This document shows positions 1 to 12,700 of a stretch of 64,000 nt of DNA, in pieces. Numbering within the stretch: the stretch's first letter is position 1; each line of letters starts with the position of its first letter. The stretch spans positions 186,001-250,000 of the forward strand of contig WWBZ02000010.1 of the NCBI GenBank assembly GCA_011503125.2. Direction: 5' to 3'. Both the position numbers and the translations under genes were made by a program. The stretch comes from Botryosphaeria dothidea. Lineage: Eukaryota; Ascomycota; Dothideomycetes; Botryosphaeriales; Botryosphaeriaceae. The notes below the pieces were generated by a model. The model saw nothing but the letters and a program-made list of their open reading frames with translations, was not told where the DNA came from and did no database searches.

Positions 1-248
1 TTAGCGGAAGAGATTAGATAAGAAACTAGCGAAAACTACTACCTTAATACCTATACGGGAGGAAGAAATACTTTATAGACTATAGGTATTTTAACCTAAA
101 GATTAGGCCTTCTAGCTAGAAGCCTAAAAAGAATACTTAAGAAAAAGTAGACGAATTCCTATAAAATTCGAAAAATAAGAAATAGATTTAATAAGCGCTT
201 GCTAAATAGAAAGCTTATTAATAACGTTAACGATTTTAAACCTAAGTA
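1..248 (+). pseudogene. Copia-1 gag/protease-proximal fragment
   Basis: This AT-rich stretch left of the Fot1-like element is continuous with Copia-1 on the other side, as the TA duplication at 247-248 and 2101-2102 shows. By position it should encode the Gag C-terminus or the linker before protease. A Tyr/Phe/Asn-containing stretch near 90-110 could be a ruined zinc knuckle, but I cannot confirm the CCHC spacing. Stops are TAA or TAG only. Confidence 0.5.
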
Positions 249-304
249 ACGTACTCTATAAGCGAGTCGCGCACACAACCGAGCCGCGCACCTCGCTAAC
301 TTTC
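249..304 (+). repeat. Left terminal inverted repeat of Fot1-like element
   Basis: Fifty-six bases match the reverse complement of 2045-2100 with only a few differences, mainly CA/TG versus TA transitions. The external flank is the TA at 247-248. Confidence 0.95.
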
Positions 305-328
305 GCAACACGTCAGCTTTCAACTACT

Positions 329-1966
329 ATGGCTCAACCAATTACTACTCAATCAACCTATAACGAAGGAGATATCTTCCTTGCTATCTCAGCTATTAAT
401 AAAAAGCAAATTCAGAGTGAAAGACGCGCCGCATCAACGTTCAACGTTCCCCTAAGCACGCTCCGCGACCGACGCGCTGGAACGCAGCCACGACGCGATT
501 ATGAGGCTAACTGCAAGAAGCTCACTAAATCTGAAGAACTAGCGATTATCTAGCATACGCTTAACCTAGATTTACGAGGGTTTCCGCCTACGAAGCAGAT
601 AATACGAGCTATGGCTAATAAACTGTTGGAGGCTCGTGGCGGCTAGCCAGTTGGCATAAACTGGCCAGATAACTTTATTAGGCGCACGCCTGAGCTAAAG
701 GCTCAGCGGAGCCGCGCATACAATCGCCAGCGAGCCTTGAATAAGGATTACAAGGTTATTAGCTAGTGGTTTAAGCTTATAAGCTCTATTAAAGAGAAAT
801 ACGGCATCTAAGACGAAGACAGCTATAACTTTGATGAGATTGGCTTTATAATGGGGGTTATCTTAGCCCAATTAGTTGTCACAGGCTTAGATAGGCGTGG
901 CAGGCCAAAGGTAGTTCAGCCAGGCAATCGTGAGTGGGTTACCGTGATCTAGGGAATCAACGCTGCTAGATAGGCGATCCCACCTTTTATCATCTTCGCG
1001 GGCAAGCACCACCTCTCTACCTGGTACAAGGGCAACGATATACCTCGCGATTGGGCTATTGGATTAAGCGACAATAGATGGACCAATAATGAGCTTAGAG
1101 TCGCGTGGTTGAAGCACTTTAACGCGCACACGAAGACGCGCACCGTGGGCACGCACCGGCTGCTGGTAATCGATGGCCATAAGAGCCATATATTACTTGA
1201 ATTCCAAGAGATCTGCAAGGAGAACAATATTATTACTCTCTATATGCCGCCACATTCGTCACACCTACTACAGCCACTTAATGTGGGCTACTTCTCTCCA
1301 TTAAAGAAGGTATATAGGCGCCAGATCGAGAGCTTGGCGCGCAACCACATCAACTACATTACCAAGCTCGAGTTCTTACCTACCTTTAAAGCGGCTTTCG
1401 ACGAGTTAATTATAGAGAAGAATATCTACGCAAGCTTTCGAGGCGTAGGCCTTGTGCCACACAACCTAGATACTGTGCTATTAAAGCTTAATATTCAGCT
1501 GCGGACGCCGTCACTACCTACTGCGGAGAATACTATATAGAAATCGAAAACACCAAGCAACGCCCGCGAGCTAGAGTCTTAATCAACGCTAATTCGTAAT
1601 CGTATTCAAAGGCATCAAGATTCTTCGCCTACGTCGATTATCCAGTCGCTCGATCGGCTCACTAAGGGCGCTAAGATAATGGTGCATGAGATAGTCTTAT
1701 TACGCGATTAGGTCTTAAGCCTTTAGAAGGCAAATAAGGCAGCCATAAGGCGTAAACAACGTCAAAGAAAGCGGATCCAGAAGCAGGGCACTTTAACAAA
1801 GGCAGAGGGCGAGGATATTATCGCTTAAAACGACGTTGATGAGCAGCTTACGAGCGAAACGCGTCAAAATAAGGCGCAGGCAGGCACGGGTGAGCTACGT
1901 AAAAGACGCTGTAGGAGCTACGGCAAGATAGGCCACAATTCTCGTACGTGTAGAAAGAATACTTAA
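329..1966 (+). pseudogene. Fot1/pogo-type transposase, broken by in-frame stops and a lost catalytic Asp
   Basis: The cut-and-paste transposase would bind the TIRs and excise the element. One frame runs from ATG 329 to TAA 1964-1966 (545 codons) with about eleven internal TAG/TAA stops, the first at 551. Residues 1-75 form the psq-like helix-turn-helix (RRAASTFNVPLSTLRDR). A CENP-B-type HTH follows (about 560-760). The DDE domain has its first Asp in NFDEIGF near 830 and its second in VIDGHKSH near 1165. The third position reads LQPLNVGYF near 1275, where the family has LQPLDV, so the last catalytic Asp is Asn, a single G to A change. The C-terminus holds a zinc knuckle (about 1912-1955, CRSYGKIGHNSRTC) with one Cys changed to Tyr. 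Small frames on the minus strand here are shadows. Confidence 0.92.
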
Positions 1967-2044
1967 GAGGCTTCTTAAGCTATAATAGTTATTATACTTA
2001 TAGAATCTTAATACGTTGTTAAGCTATATGGCTGCAAAGGTAGA

Positions 2045-2100
2045 GAAAGTTAGTAAGGTGCGCGGCTCGGTTATAGGCGCGACTCGCTTGTGGAGTACGT
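2045..2100 (-). repeat. Right terminal inverted repeat of Fot1-like element
   Basis: This is the reverse complement of 249-304. The adjoining TA at 2101-2102 completes the target duplication. Confidence 0.95.
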
Positions 2101-3331
2101 TAAAGAAGAAGAATTAATTTAAGAATTTAGCTAAGAATTAAGACGTAGAAGTATTTATAGTAATCTATTAAGCCTATTTAGTAGGTACTCTAGCGATTAA
2201 CTATAGCCTACGAAGCTTCTAGATACTCGATTCTAGTACTAATATCTATATTTATAATAACCTTAATTACTTTACTAAAACGCGAAATATAGGTCCTTAG
2301 GATAAGCTTCTTATAGATAACTAGATTTTTTAGATAGAGTTATTTAGTATCTATAAGTTACGCGTTTAAACCTCTACTAGGACGGGTATTATAATCCTTC
2401 TAAATACGGCCTATATTCTAACCTTTCTTACTAATCTCGTATTTCTTAAATTACTCTTAGCTAAGAGGGTATACTAGGATACTCGGCAAATACGCCTAGT
2501 ATAAAATAATTAAGACCTTTACCTTATTACGCCGAATAAGAGCTAATTCTTACTTTAAGATAATACTACGAAGATACCTTAAGCGTATACTAGTACTCGA
2601 TCTTAACTAGCTATTAAACGAGTCTCTCCGGCTTAATAGTACTAGATTCTTATCTATACTAGATCTAAGGTAATTAACTAAATCTCTAAGACTCTCGATA
2701 AAGCTAAACTTATTTCTTAATCGGATCTAGCTCCGGTTACCTAAGAATACGAGACCTATATCCTATTAAAGGCTTATAGAATTATCTTAAAAAGATCTAA
2801 TTAGAAGGAACTAGATACTAAACCTTTCTAGAGAATTATATATAATTTAATAGAAGCTAGGTAGGCCTATAATTAGAATCGCTAGATAATCTACCTCGCT
2901 TACTATAGTACTAGCTTTTAGTTTACTTTTACGTACCTAAATAAATTAGATATACTTAGTATTATTAAATTTACCCTAAATCTAATATCTAAGCGATATA
3001 AGAATACCGTAGTCTTCTTTAGAACTAATAGAGAAAGAACTCTTAGTACTTAATTTTAGAAAGAGCTAAGATCTAGAAGAATTACGCTCGAAATTTTAGC
3101 CCCGTATACGCTAGTATAAAACGGTTATTTAGAACGATTTAGAGGGATTCTTTAAGTTAAGGCTAGAGTAATAAGAATCGGCTTTAAGCTATCCTAATCT
3201 CTCTAGCTAGAAGTTATTAAAGCCGCGGGCTATATTCTTAATTATACCTCTTAAGAACGTTTAGACTAGAAAACTTCTTTTAAAGTTATTATAGGTAATA
3301 AGCCTAAGACTTCTTACCTACGGGTATATAG
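2101..3331 (+). pseudogene. Copia-1 protease and integrase region
   Basis: Immediately after the Fot1-like insertion a degraded frame reads ILDSSTNIYIYNN (from about 2223). This is the Copia aspartic protease start, with the Gly of the D-S/T-G box changed to Ser and Cys/His changed to Tyr. The integrase core follows. Near 3025 TNRERTL stands where Copia integrases have TDGER, so the catalytic Asp is Asn. Near 3125 GYLERF corresponds to the region with the catalytic Glu, which is kept. The segment ends at SINE-1 and its TSD (3318-3331). Frames are broken by TAG/TAA codons with no obvious transversions. Confidence 0.8.
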
Positions 3332-3938
3332 ATAGATAAATTTAATTTAAGCTAATTTAGCTCCCCGAAGGGTCTATATAGCTATAGCTATCTATAAGAG
3401 TATATAGAAGGGAAAACCGTAGCTACTTACTTAGAATAGCCCGGGTAAAAATCTTTCCTATCTATAATAGTAGTATCCGTAGATACTCTATTTAGTATAG
3501 TTTTTCTATATACCGGTAGCGGTATCTAAAGTAGAAAGAGTAGCTAAGAGGGAGAAACTATAGAGAGAGATAACTATAAATCTTAAGACTAAGCCGTAAG
3601 AAGTCCTAGCTTATCTATTTATAAGCGCTAGTAAAGCGCTCTTAAAATTTATTTTTAGAAGCGCCTAGCTAGCCCTTCTCTTCCTTATTACTACTAGAGA
3701 GAACGCGGGTACGTATACTTTTATAGTAGGACGTATATACTACTTATAGCCCACCCTAACTATCTATAGATTTTCCCCCTTATTACCGCTAGAGAGAACG
3801 CGGGTACGTATACTTTTAACGTAGAACGTATATACTACGAGTAGGTAAGCGGTCTAAGATTCGAACTTAGAATCTATACTACTCTAGAAAGGCTAGGTTA
3901 CCGTAGAAGTATACCCTACTAGTATACTACCCCGCTAT
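3332..3938 (-). mobile_element. SINE-1: tRNA-headed SINE, reverse orientation, 14-bp TSD
   Basis: This 607-bp stretch is the reverse complement of SINE-2 (42826-43431), apart from RIP-type transitions. It is flanked by a perfect 14-bp duplication, CTACGGGTATATAG, at 3318-3331 and 3939-3952. Read on the minus strand it starts with a tRNA-like head, has two direct copies of a segment of about 66 bp, and ends in a tail of the form AAATTTATCTATCTAT that is shared with LINE-T. No coding capacity is visible. TSD length and tail point to LINE-driven target-primed insertion. Confidence 0.85.
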
Positions 3939-5879
3939 CTACGGGTATATAGCTATAAAGCGTATCTCCTACGGCACCTAATTCCCTATATATATAAACT
4001 TATCGAATAAGCCTATATTAGATATCTCGTTAAATACGATTCTATAAATATCTACTATATTTAGGTACTAAGCCTACGTAAGATTATTAGAATAAAAGAT
4101 ATTATCTTTAACGAGAACGAGTTCTATACGCTAGAAGACCTAGATTTATTATAAATCTTAGAGGAAGAATAAGAAGAATTTTTAGCTATCTTAATCCTAC
4201 TACGTCTCTTATAACTAGAAGACCTACTAGAATTAGAAGCTTTAGAGCTCGAATTCTCTATAATTACTCTATAAGAGAAGGATACTATAGAGTCTACTCT
4301 ACTATTAGTATTAATAACTCTAGAAGAGACTCTAGCTTCGTAATAAGAGCTAGCTACTCGGCTAGGCTCTTCTAAGCTATTAGATCTCCTAGATCTACTA
4401 AGACGTCTAGATAGACTTCTATCTACTTAATACGACGTTTCTTCTCTACTAGGCGCTAACCTAAGTAATAAAGTACTCTAAGGAGACTAAATTTTAGATA
4501 ATATTAGCTTAGACGCTATATTATCTAAGAAAGTAAAAAGGTTAACTAGAAAATAAATATATATAGCCGCTATATAGATAGTCTAAGACCTCTTAGAATA
4601 CTACGCTATATTCTTAGCTAGTATAACTAATAAATAGCCGTTATTAGAGGCTAAAATTTACTAAGATTAATTACTACCTCTACTATAAAACTTTCGAGAA
4701 CTTCTTAACTATCCGTATAAGAACGTCTTTTTATAGGCTATTATTCTAGAGATTAATATTCTAACGAGTAAGAATACTTAGGAGATTTAGCTACGAAGCG
4801 TAGCTATAGCCTAAAATAAATAGATTATTTCTTTAATCTAGATATTTACCTATAAATTCGATACTAAAGAATATCTACTTAAATTTAAGGCTAGACTCTA
4901 CGTACGGAGTAATCTTTAGTTTATAGAACGAGATACGTTTACGGCTATTCTAGCTAGTAAGTCTTTTAGAAGTCTAATAGCTATTACGGTAGTATTCGAC
5001 CTAGAAACCCTATAACTTAATACCGTTAATACCTTTATTAATAGTCCTATAGACGAGAAAATTTTCTACTAAATTCTAGATAGATATAACCTCCCCGAAG
5101 CTTAGTTCCTAGGCCCTAAAAGTTAGTACGTTATTCGGCTACTACGGGTACTATATAGACTCCGTTAATCTCTAGCTCTTTAGTATAATTACTTCTTAAC
5201 TACGCTTAAATCTTTTAGCTTATAACCTATTCTAGGAGTTAATTACCTTTTTAAAGAAAAAGAACTTATCTTATTCTTCTACGTAGACGATATCTACCTA
5301 CTCTATCGTCTAGAGAATAAGAAATCCGCTAATTACTTTATAAGCTAATTAGTATCCGTATATTAAATACGGTTACTAGGGGAACTTACTTAGTTTCTAA
5401 ATATTAGAATTATAAGAGATAGAGCTAAACGAGAGCTCTATCTATACTAGAATTTCTATATTAGTAAGCTTAGAGTTAAGTTTAACTTATAGCTAAAACC
5501 TTATTTAACTCTATTATTCTAAGACGATCTTATTTCGGCTATAATCTAAGCCTTAGAGTAAGAAATATACGCTTATTAATAGCGTATCGGATCGATTAAT
5601 TTCGTCGTAGTTACCTCTAGGCCGGATATTACTTAGGCCTTATCTAGGCTATCCGAATTTCTTAAAAATCTCTCTTCTCTTTACCTTATCTACGCTAATA
5701 GAGTAATTAAGTATTTTTTAGATATAAAGATTCTTATAATCTTCTTCTTAGGACTCTAGGAAAATCTCTTAAAGTAGATTTTTCTTACCTATAGTAACGC
5801 CTTATTTAGAAATAACTCTACGATCTAGAAAAGCTACTAAGACTTAATATTTTTACTATTTAGTAGCCCTATCGACTAG
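3939..5879 (+). pseudogene. Copia-1 RT and RNase H, RIP-degraded
   Basis: The Copia-1 frame resumes after SINE-1. From about 4790 the RVT_2 domain can be traced: FTYKFDTKEYL, then KARLYVR, a motif-A region LQLNTVNTF (catalytic Asp to Asn) near 5010, and FYVDDIYLL near 5280 with the catalytic pair still present. RNase H follows from about 5560 and breaks off around 5865-5879, just before the usual STEAEL motif, at the Gypsy-A1 LTR. Many Gln and Trp codons are now TAG or TAA. Confidence 0.82.
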
Positions 5880-6111
5880 TATTAAACTTCTTAAGTACTA
5901 CTACTCTAGATAACTAGATAGATACTTAATAGTAACTAAAGGCCCTAGCTTTACTAAAAATAACTTAGTTAGATACTAAGATACGGGCCTAGCGCTAAGC
6001 GACTAGATATATTTATTCTTCGCCCTCTCTTTCTAGACTCTCTTTTCTTTCTTCTTATATATAGATTTTTAGTTAAAAGTAATACTATTATTTCGGCTTT
6101 ATTATCTTATA
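5880..6111 (+). repeat. Gypsy-A1 5' LTR
   Basis: It begins TATTA and ends TTATA, matching TGTTA...TTACA termini after RIP. The other three family LTRs (15384-15615, 30461-30692, 36613-36844) have exactly the same length of 232 bp. Confidence 0.92.
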
Positions 6112-6112
6112 T

Positions 6113-6122
6113 AATCTATATA
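6113..6122 (+). promoter_or_regulatory. Putative self-priming site of Gypsy-A1
   Basis: AATCTATATA begins one base after the LTR. It is the reverse complement of TATATAGATT inside the same LTR, the pattern seen at the other Gypsy leaders here. The sequence is AT-rich after RIP, so the match is less telling than in Gypsy-C, D and F. Confidence 0.5.
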
Positions 6123-6419
6123 CTACTAATAAGAAACCTAAACTCGATAACCCGATATCTATACTATTAACTAGAACCTAAACTCGATAATCTATAACTA
6201 GAACCCGATAATACTAATAATCTATAACTAGAACTTAATAATACTAATACTCTACGATAAGTAATCTAGAAATATTAAAATTTATACTATTAGAGAAATA
6301 ATAGTATAATTATAGAAAATCTATCTTCTTTAATAAGATATAAAAATCTTTATTAACCCTATACTAATCTCTTTAGAGTTTTTACCCGTAATACGAGTTA
6401 AACTACTTTAAAAAACTAA

Positions 6420-8196
6420 AATAATTAGCGAAGATTATAGCGTAATAAAGCCTATTCCCCGTAAGCTATAGTCGTAGCCGTATTAGTAGTATCGCTAGTA
6501 CTACCTCTATTTATCTAAGTAATAATAAAGAAGAATTATTTAGTAATATAGTTAGAAGACCTAGCTAGAACCTTAACGAGTTTATAAGTAGTACTATTCT
6601 ATTTTAGAGCTTTTCTAATACCTTAGACTAATAAAGTTAAGCTACCGGTTCTATCTTACGTCGTACTACTTTATATAGAAACTTAGAACCTAAAGAACTT
6701 ATATATTTATTAGCTACGAATCTTAACCTTACTATTAACCCCGAAATACTAAGTAACTACGGACTCGACTCTATTCGCTAGTCTAACGAATATACCTTCT
6801 ATAATTAGTATACTATAGTAATAGTAAACTAGTATACTAAGTTCTACTACGTTCTCTAAGTTACTTAAATAGCTACTAGTAAAGAGTATATAGCCTACGT
6901 CTCTCTTTAGAATAAGTATAAGAAACTTAAATAGATCTATAAGAAGATAATCGCTAGATTTAATAGAGTTATTAAGGAAAGTAATAATAAGATTAGCCGG
7001 CTTATCTAAGAAAATAATCTTCTAACTAAGAATATCGCTAACTATTACGAAGATACTCTCTCTAGTACTAATATTCGTAGTCTTAACTAGAAACTTTAAC
7101 TAAGAAAGAAAACTATTATCTTATAGCGAACTCTTTCTTATTAGGGCTTACGTAAGATACTTATAGAAGATATTAATAAGCTTATCTCTACTAATATCTA
7201 TACTTTCGTTAATTTTAAAAATAATATAATCTTTAAGCTTAAAGTCGAAGAGAACTTCTTTAAAAAAAATTAGAAGCTAATAATTCGCTATATCTACTCT
7301 CGCCTTACTAATTTAATTACTACTATAATACGCCCGTATATTAGTAGCTACTAGATAGCTCTAGATTTCTTAGAAAAGCTAGGAAAGATATATAGAATAG
7401 ATATCGCAAAGAAAAAAGCTACTAATAACCTTATTCTTACTAAATAAAGTAAAAAAGAGACGGTAGACTCCTACTATACCCGCCTATATATACTTTAGTT
7501 TTTTACTAATCTAACTAAAGAAGAGAAGATTAATAAGATATAAGATAGTATTTCTATTAGCTTAGCCCTCTTAGTAGCTACTCTTATCTTTATCTCTCTT
7601 AAATAGCTACTCGAAACTCTCTATAAGGCCGAATATTATCGTTAAGAGATTAAGTCTATAAATATCCGTTCTAATAAAAGAATAAATAATAGTAATAATT
7701 CTAAAAGAAATCGTACTAAGCTTATCTATAACTAGAAACCTACTTAAGATAATCTTAGCCGCTAGAATAGAACTAGAAGCGGTAATATAGACTAAGATAG
7801 CTAATAGAACCGTATATCTACTACTACTAAACTAAGAGACTAGGTTAGACTATAATATAAGCCTAAGCTAAAACTCTTAAAGCTATTAGACGAGAAACGC
7901 CTTATAATAACGAGGTAGAGACGCTATCGTAGCTATAGAGGCTTAGGCTACTTTATATCTAATATCTACTATTCTAATAATAACCGCGCTAGATTCGCGT
8001 ATATCTAAAGTATTAAGGAACTTAACTCTAATAGCGAGTCGAAAAACTTCTAGTTCTAGAAGTAAGTCGTCTTCTAGAACTATAAGAGTAGAAGAAGCTA
8101 GACGAGTAGCTAGCTAGTCGTAGTTAGAAAGAAATAAAGGTATTAAACTTCGTAGTAGATAATCGCGCGTATAAAATTAAGGGAACTTATCTTATT
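6420..8196 (+). pseudogene. Gypsy-A1 gag, RIP-degraded
   Basis: The gag of Gypsy-A1 is colinear with Gypsy-A2 (about 31000-32777). It encoded the capsid/nucleocapsid protein that packages element RNA. The Gag core lies around 7200-7650. A ruined zinc knuckle sits at about 7916-7971, where RYRSYRGLGYFISN keeps the CCHC spacing but its Cys and His read as Arg, Ser and Tyr. Stops are TAG/TAA throughout. The reading line ends at the LINE-T1 insertion. Confidence 0.75.
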
Positions 8197-8239
8197 ATAT
8201 AGTAAAATATAACTATACTAAAAAATCGATTCTAAGCTA

Positions 8240-9560
8240 CGGCGCCGGGAGAGGGCCCTAGGAACTCTTCTAGACTTCGCGAGTTCTAAAATAGTACTTA
8301 AGATAACTATAGCCGCGAAGTAGTTAATATAGAGGATATAGAAAGAGGCGAATAGCCTCCCCTAGTAACTATCTTTATCTAGCTCTAATATACTCCTAAG
8401 AAATCGTAGAGTACCTAGTATAGCGTAGAATACGTTAAGAGAGCCTTAAAAATAGTAGATACCCTTCTCTAAGCCCTATAAATATCCGCTAGCCTTTCTT
8501 TAGTTCTCTTTAGCTAGGTAAAAAATTTTCTCGATATTACTAAGATAATCTTTTAGGATTATATTACTATTTACTAGAAGATAGCTACTAAGAAGCTAGG
8601 CCTTAAGAATATTCTTAAAAAGATCTAATAGATCTAAAAGATAGTTAACCGTATCTAGGCTACCTCTATATCTATATCTAATACTTATAGCTAGATATAA
8701 ATTATAGCCTAAGTAGCCCCGAAGCCTCCTACCCTCCTAGCTACTACTAAACTTATTCTCTACTTTCTAGAGATAGTAAATAAATAAGAAATAGCTAAGC
8801 TCTTAAATAAGATAATTATTAAAAAGATCTAGGTAGGAAAAAGCTAGGCGTATAAGAAAGTATTTACTACTAAGAAGCTCCCTAGTAGAAACGTTAGAAT
8901 CTTTATACCGGATAAAGTAACTAGAATAGCCCTTCTCTAGAACTAGAAATAGACTATAGAACTAGAAAAAGAAGTTAGGCCTAACTAGTAGCTATACTTA
9001 GTACTAGTATATAACGTTCCTCGAGAAGAAATCGATACTATAGATCTCTAAGCTATCTAAACTATCTAGAAGTAGAATCTATCTCTATATCTAGGACTAC
9101 GTATTAGTAAGCTAGCCTAGCTAAAGAGAAAGCTTCTAGAGGAGAAAACTTACTTAGCTATTATTCTTAGTACTATAAACCCTAAAACTACTAACTAAAT
9201 TATTAATAAGGGGCTTATTATTAACTTTACTATCTATATAGCGTAGTACTATAACGTAGCCTTTATAGTAACCTAGTATTTTAAGTACTAGACCTACGGA
9301 TATATTACTAACTATTATAAAAAGAAGGAAAAGTACGAATAGTATAGTAAGGTATATAATACTAGAAACTACCCTAAGGAAAGTATATAGTACGTAAACT
9401 ACTCTTAAAGATATATAGTCTAGAGTAACTCCTATCTAGTACGTAGAGCCTACTATACTAAGACCGTCTAGGCCCGCCTAGTAGTACTAGAAAGATACCG
9501 GAAAGAACCTCTAATAACTAAAATATAGCCTTAAACTAACTAGTTAACCGTTAGACTAAG
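8240..9560 (+). pseudogene. LINE-T1 ORF1 (Gag-like, zinc knuckles)
   Basis: The RNA-binding ORF1 protein of the LINE. Long stretches stay readable through TAG/TAA stops. Near 9270-9430 the order YFKYxTYGYITNYYKK followed by EKYExYSKVYNTRNYP mirrors tandem CCHC knuckles in which Cys and His have become Tyr, the expected result of G to A and C to T changes. The start codon is destroyed, as ATG is nearly absent here, so the ends are approximate. Confidence 0.72.
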
Positions 9561-9739
9561 AAAGAGAATTAGAGAGAAGAAGCCGGTTAAGAGGGGACTA
9601 GGTAGGCTAAGAGACTTAAGCCGTTCCCCGCCTCCTAACTAAATAAGATTTACCGGACTTAATAGCTTATAATACGCCTTAGAGGAGCCCGCGGGAACTC
9701 CCTTCTTATAGCCTATACTACTAGCCCTCTTATAGCCGG

Positions 9740-12700
9740 ACCTAGAGATAGAAGAAAGTTAATATTAGATATAGACTCTCTCTCTATTATATAGTATAAC
9801 GTCTATAAGAGTAAGAATAGAATAATACTCCCGCTCTTTAAGGAAGTAGACCTAAAGATCTATTATATCCTAGCTATCTAGGAACCTTAGAGGAACCCGA
9901 GGGTTAAGATAATAGTAAGATACCCTATTTACTATATAGTTTTTCTCTAGAAGAAAGTAGTAAGAACCTACTTCTTTATAAGTAAGGCTATTAGCCCCGA
10001 CTCCTAGTAAGCAATAGTCTATTTACTAGATCTTATTATACTATCTCTTATTACTAGAATATATATAATCTATATCTATAACTACTATAATTTTCTACTA
10101 GCTTCTTATACTAGTATAGCGCTAGAAACCCTATCTCTTCTACCGGAAGTTCTTAGAAAACTAGGGGAGTATATTCTTCTAGGGGACTTTAACCTCTACT
10201 ATCCTATCTAAAGAGATATAACCTTTCTAATATACTATATTCTAGCGGATAACCTAATTAAGATAGCTACCGTAGCTAATCTTAACCTAGCCCTTCTAAG
10301 GAGTACTATTACTAGACGAGATAGTAGTAGCGAGAGTACTCTAGACCTTATCTTTATATTACGGTAGCTAGAGAAGAGAATTCTTAGCTATAGAGTTAGC
10401 TAGAAGCTCGAATTATTCTTTAACTACCTATCTATTCTTACTATACTTAATTTTTCTTCTACCTCCGTAGAACTATACCCTCTAAAACTCTAGTAGAAGA
10501 AAATAGACTAGAAGAGAACTAATAATATACTCTAATTAAAGCTCGAATATCTTAAAGTAGCCCCTCTTAATACTAAAGTAGATCTAGATTACTTTACTAT
10601 ACTACTCTAGGAGGCTATCTAAAGAATAATCTAAAAGACTATTCTAGTAGCGAGACCCTCGCCCTAGGCCTCTATATAATAGATAAAGAAGTATTCGGAC
10701 CTAGTATACTAGGCTAGAGTAGCTAGAAGAAAGTAGACGGCTATAGAGAGAAAGAAGAACTAGATAGTATACTAAACTATTACTAATAGTAAGAAGAGGT
10801 AGATTAGAAGAGATAGAATAAAAGTATAGCGTAGAATAGTAGCTAAGATTACTTCGGATCTATCTATACTCTAGAAGCTCTTAAAGTAGGTAAAAATAAG
10901 GGTACTAGAATCTCTAGCTCTACTTTAGTTCCTACCCCTCTAGGAAGTAGATAAATAACTATATTACGATAACTAGTCTAAGGTAGAAATCCTTACTAAC
11001 TAGTTCTTTCTATCTTCTAGGGCTACCGACCTCTTAGATCTAGATAGGTATATATACTTAGTATTAGTAGAGATTCCCTAAGATCTTACTAAAGAGTAGG
11101 TTCTTTATACTATTAAGAAGCTTTCTCTAGATAAGATATTAGGCCTAGATAAGATTACTAATAGATTTTTAAAGTAATACGCTAAGATACTAAGGGGACT
11201 TCTTACTAGGCTCTTCTAAGAATATCTCGTACTTAGATACTACTCTAGATAGTTTAAAAGCTCTATTACCGTAGTTCTTAGGAAACTATAGAGGAACGAC
11301 TATACTAAAGCTAAGTTATTTAGGCCGATTACTTTACTTAATACGCTAGAAAAGCTACTTAAAAGAATTATAGTAGATAGAATCTCCTAGGCTACTAAAG
11401 TATACGGCCTACTTTCTAATATATAGATAAAAGTTAGAAGAAATAGATCCGTAGTAGTAGCTCTTAATCTACTTATAGAATAGATCTATACTATCTAAGT
11501 ATAAGACCTAGGGCTAGTAGCTTTAGTTCTTAGCCTAGATATCTCGGAAGTATATAACTATATATCTTATAGAAGGCTTCTCTATAATATAAGAATAGTA
11601 AAACTTCTAGAATAGGTAGAAAGATTTACTCGATTCTTTCTATAGGACCGTACTACTTAGCTATTCTTCGGAGACTTTACTAGTCTACTAATCTAGACCT
11701 TAACCGGGATTTTCTAGGAATCCTTACTATCGCCGATACTCTACCTATTCTTTACTTTTAATCTACTTATATAGCTACGTAGGAGTAATATCTTCCCCCT
11801 TAGATTCGTTAATAATACTAATATCCTAACCTTTAGTAGATCTATAGAATAGAACTATAGGATACTAGAGAAAGTATATTAAATTTACGAGTACTAGGTA
11901 GCTACCTACGGGTTAGCTTTCTCGCCCGATAAGTATTACCTTATTTATTTTATAAGGAAACTAAGGAGATTTAATATAGTAGTAGGAATCCGTATCTCTA
12001 GATTTACTAGATACCTAAAGCCTATAATTAAGATTCTAGAAGTCTACGTAGATAATAAGCTTAGATAGAAATTCTATATTAGAGAAATAGGAGCTAAGGT
12101 AATTAAATAGTATATATCTCTCTCTAGACTCACGGCGTCTACCTAGAGAGCCTTATTTACTAAAGCCCGTTATATCTATACGGCCGTAGTAAGGCTAGTT
12201 CTTACCTACGGCTATAGGGTATAGTATACCCTAGAGGGAATCCTAGAGTAAAGAAAAATAACTATCTAGCTACTAAAGAAGATCTAAAACTAGTATCTAC
12301 GTACTATCTTAGGGGCGTATAAGTTAACTAGTATATAAATCTTAGAGTATAAGATAGAAATTTCCCTACTCTTACTATATCTAGACGAACTAGTACTAGC
12401 CTAGGCTATTAGAGCTAGAGATAGTCTAGTCGCGATAGTAGTAGAGGAAACTTACTAGAGTATTAAATAGATAGCTCGGGCTACTCTAAGTACTAGAGGC
12501 GCTACTAGCCCTACTAGAAGAACCCTACTTAGAAAAAAGGTAAACTTACTTCTTAACTACTACCCCTCTATCTACTAAAGTCTCCCGGAGCGAATAAAGC
12601 TACGTATAGTATATAGGAATAAGTAAAAGGAGAGATAGATAAAGTCTACTAGCTAGAAAAGATAAGATAAGCTAGTAGCCTAAAGTATATAGTAGAACCT

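Larger units (their letters stand above)
249..2100 (+). mobile_element. Fot1/pogo-type DNA transposon, 1852 bp, 56-bp TIRs, TA target duplication
   Basis: Left and right ends (249-304 and 2045-2100) are near-perfect inverted repeats, each beginning ACGTACTC and ending GCTAACTTTC or a RIP variant of it. The element is flanked by TA at 247-248 and 2101-2102, the target duplication of the Tc1/mariner/pogo superfamily. The inside carries one transposase frame with psq-type HTH, DDE and zinc-knuckle segments. Length, TIR size and TA target fit the fungal Fot1 group. It keeps many CA and TG dinucleotides although the Copia-1 around it has almost none, so it probably arrived after the strongest round of RIP. 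Confidence 0.95.
1..5879 (+). mobile_element. Copia-1: RIP-degraded Ty1/Copia retrotransposon, left end outside window
   Basis: Remains of one Copia polyprotein can be followed in order: protease (about 2225), integrase core (about 2860-3150), RT (about 4790-5350) and RNase H (about 5560-5879). It is interrupted by the Fot1-like element (249-2100) and by SINE-1 (3332-3938). The right end is cut inside RNase H by the Gypsy-A1 LTR, and no Copia sequence resumes after Gypsy-A1 at 15616. No LTR of this family is visible, so its full length is unknown. Its sequence differs clearly from Copia-2 at 54 kb. Nearly every CA and TG outside the Fot1 insertion has been lost. Confidence 0.85.

Noticed and set aside
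949..1227. Minus-strand frame antisense to the Fot1-like transposase
   Set aside because: Overlaps the DDE domain in antisense and lacks recognisable motifs.
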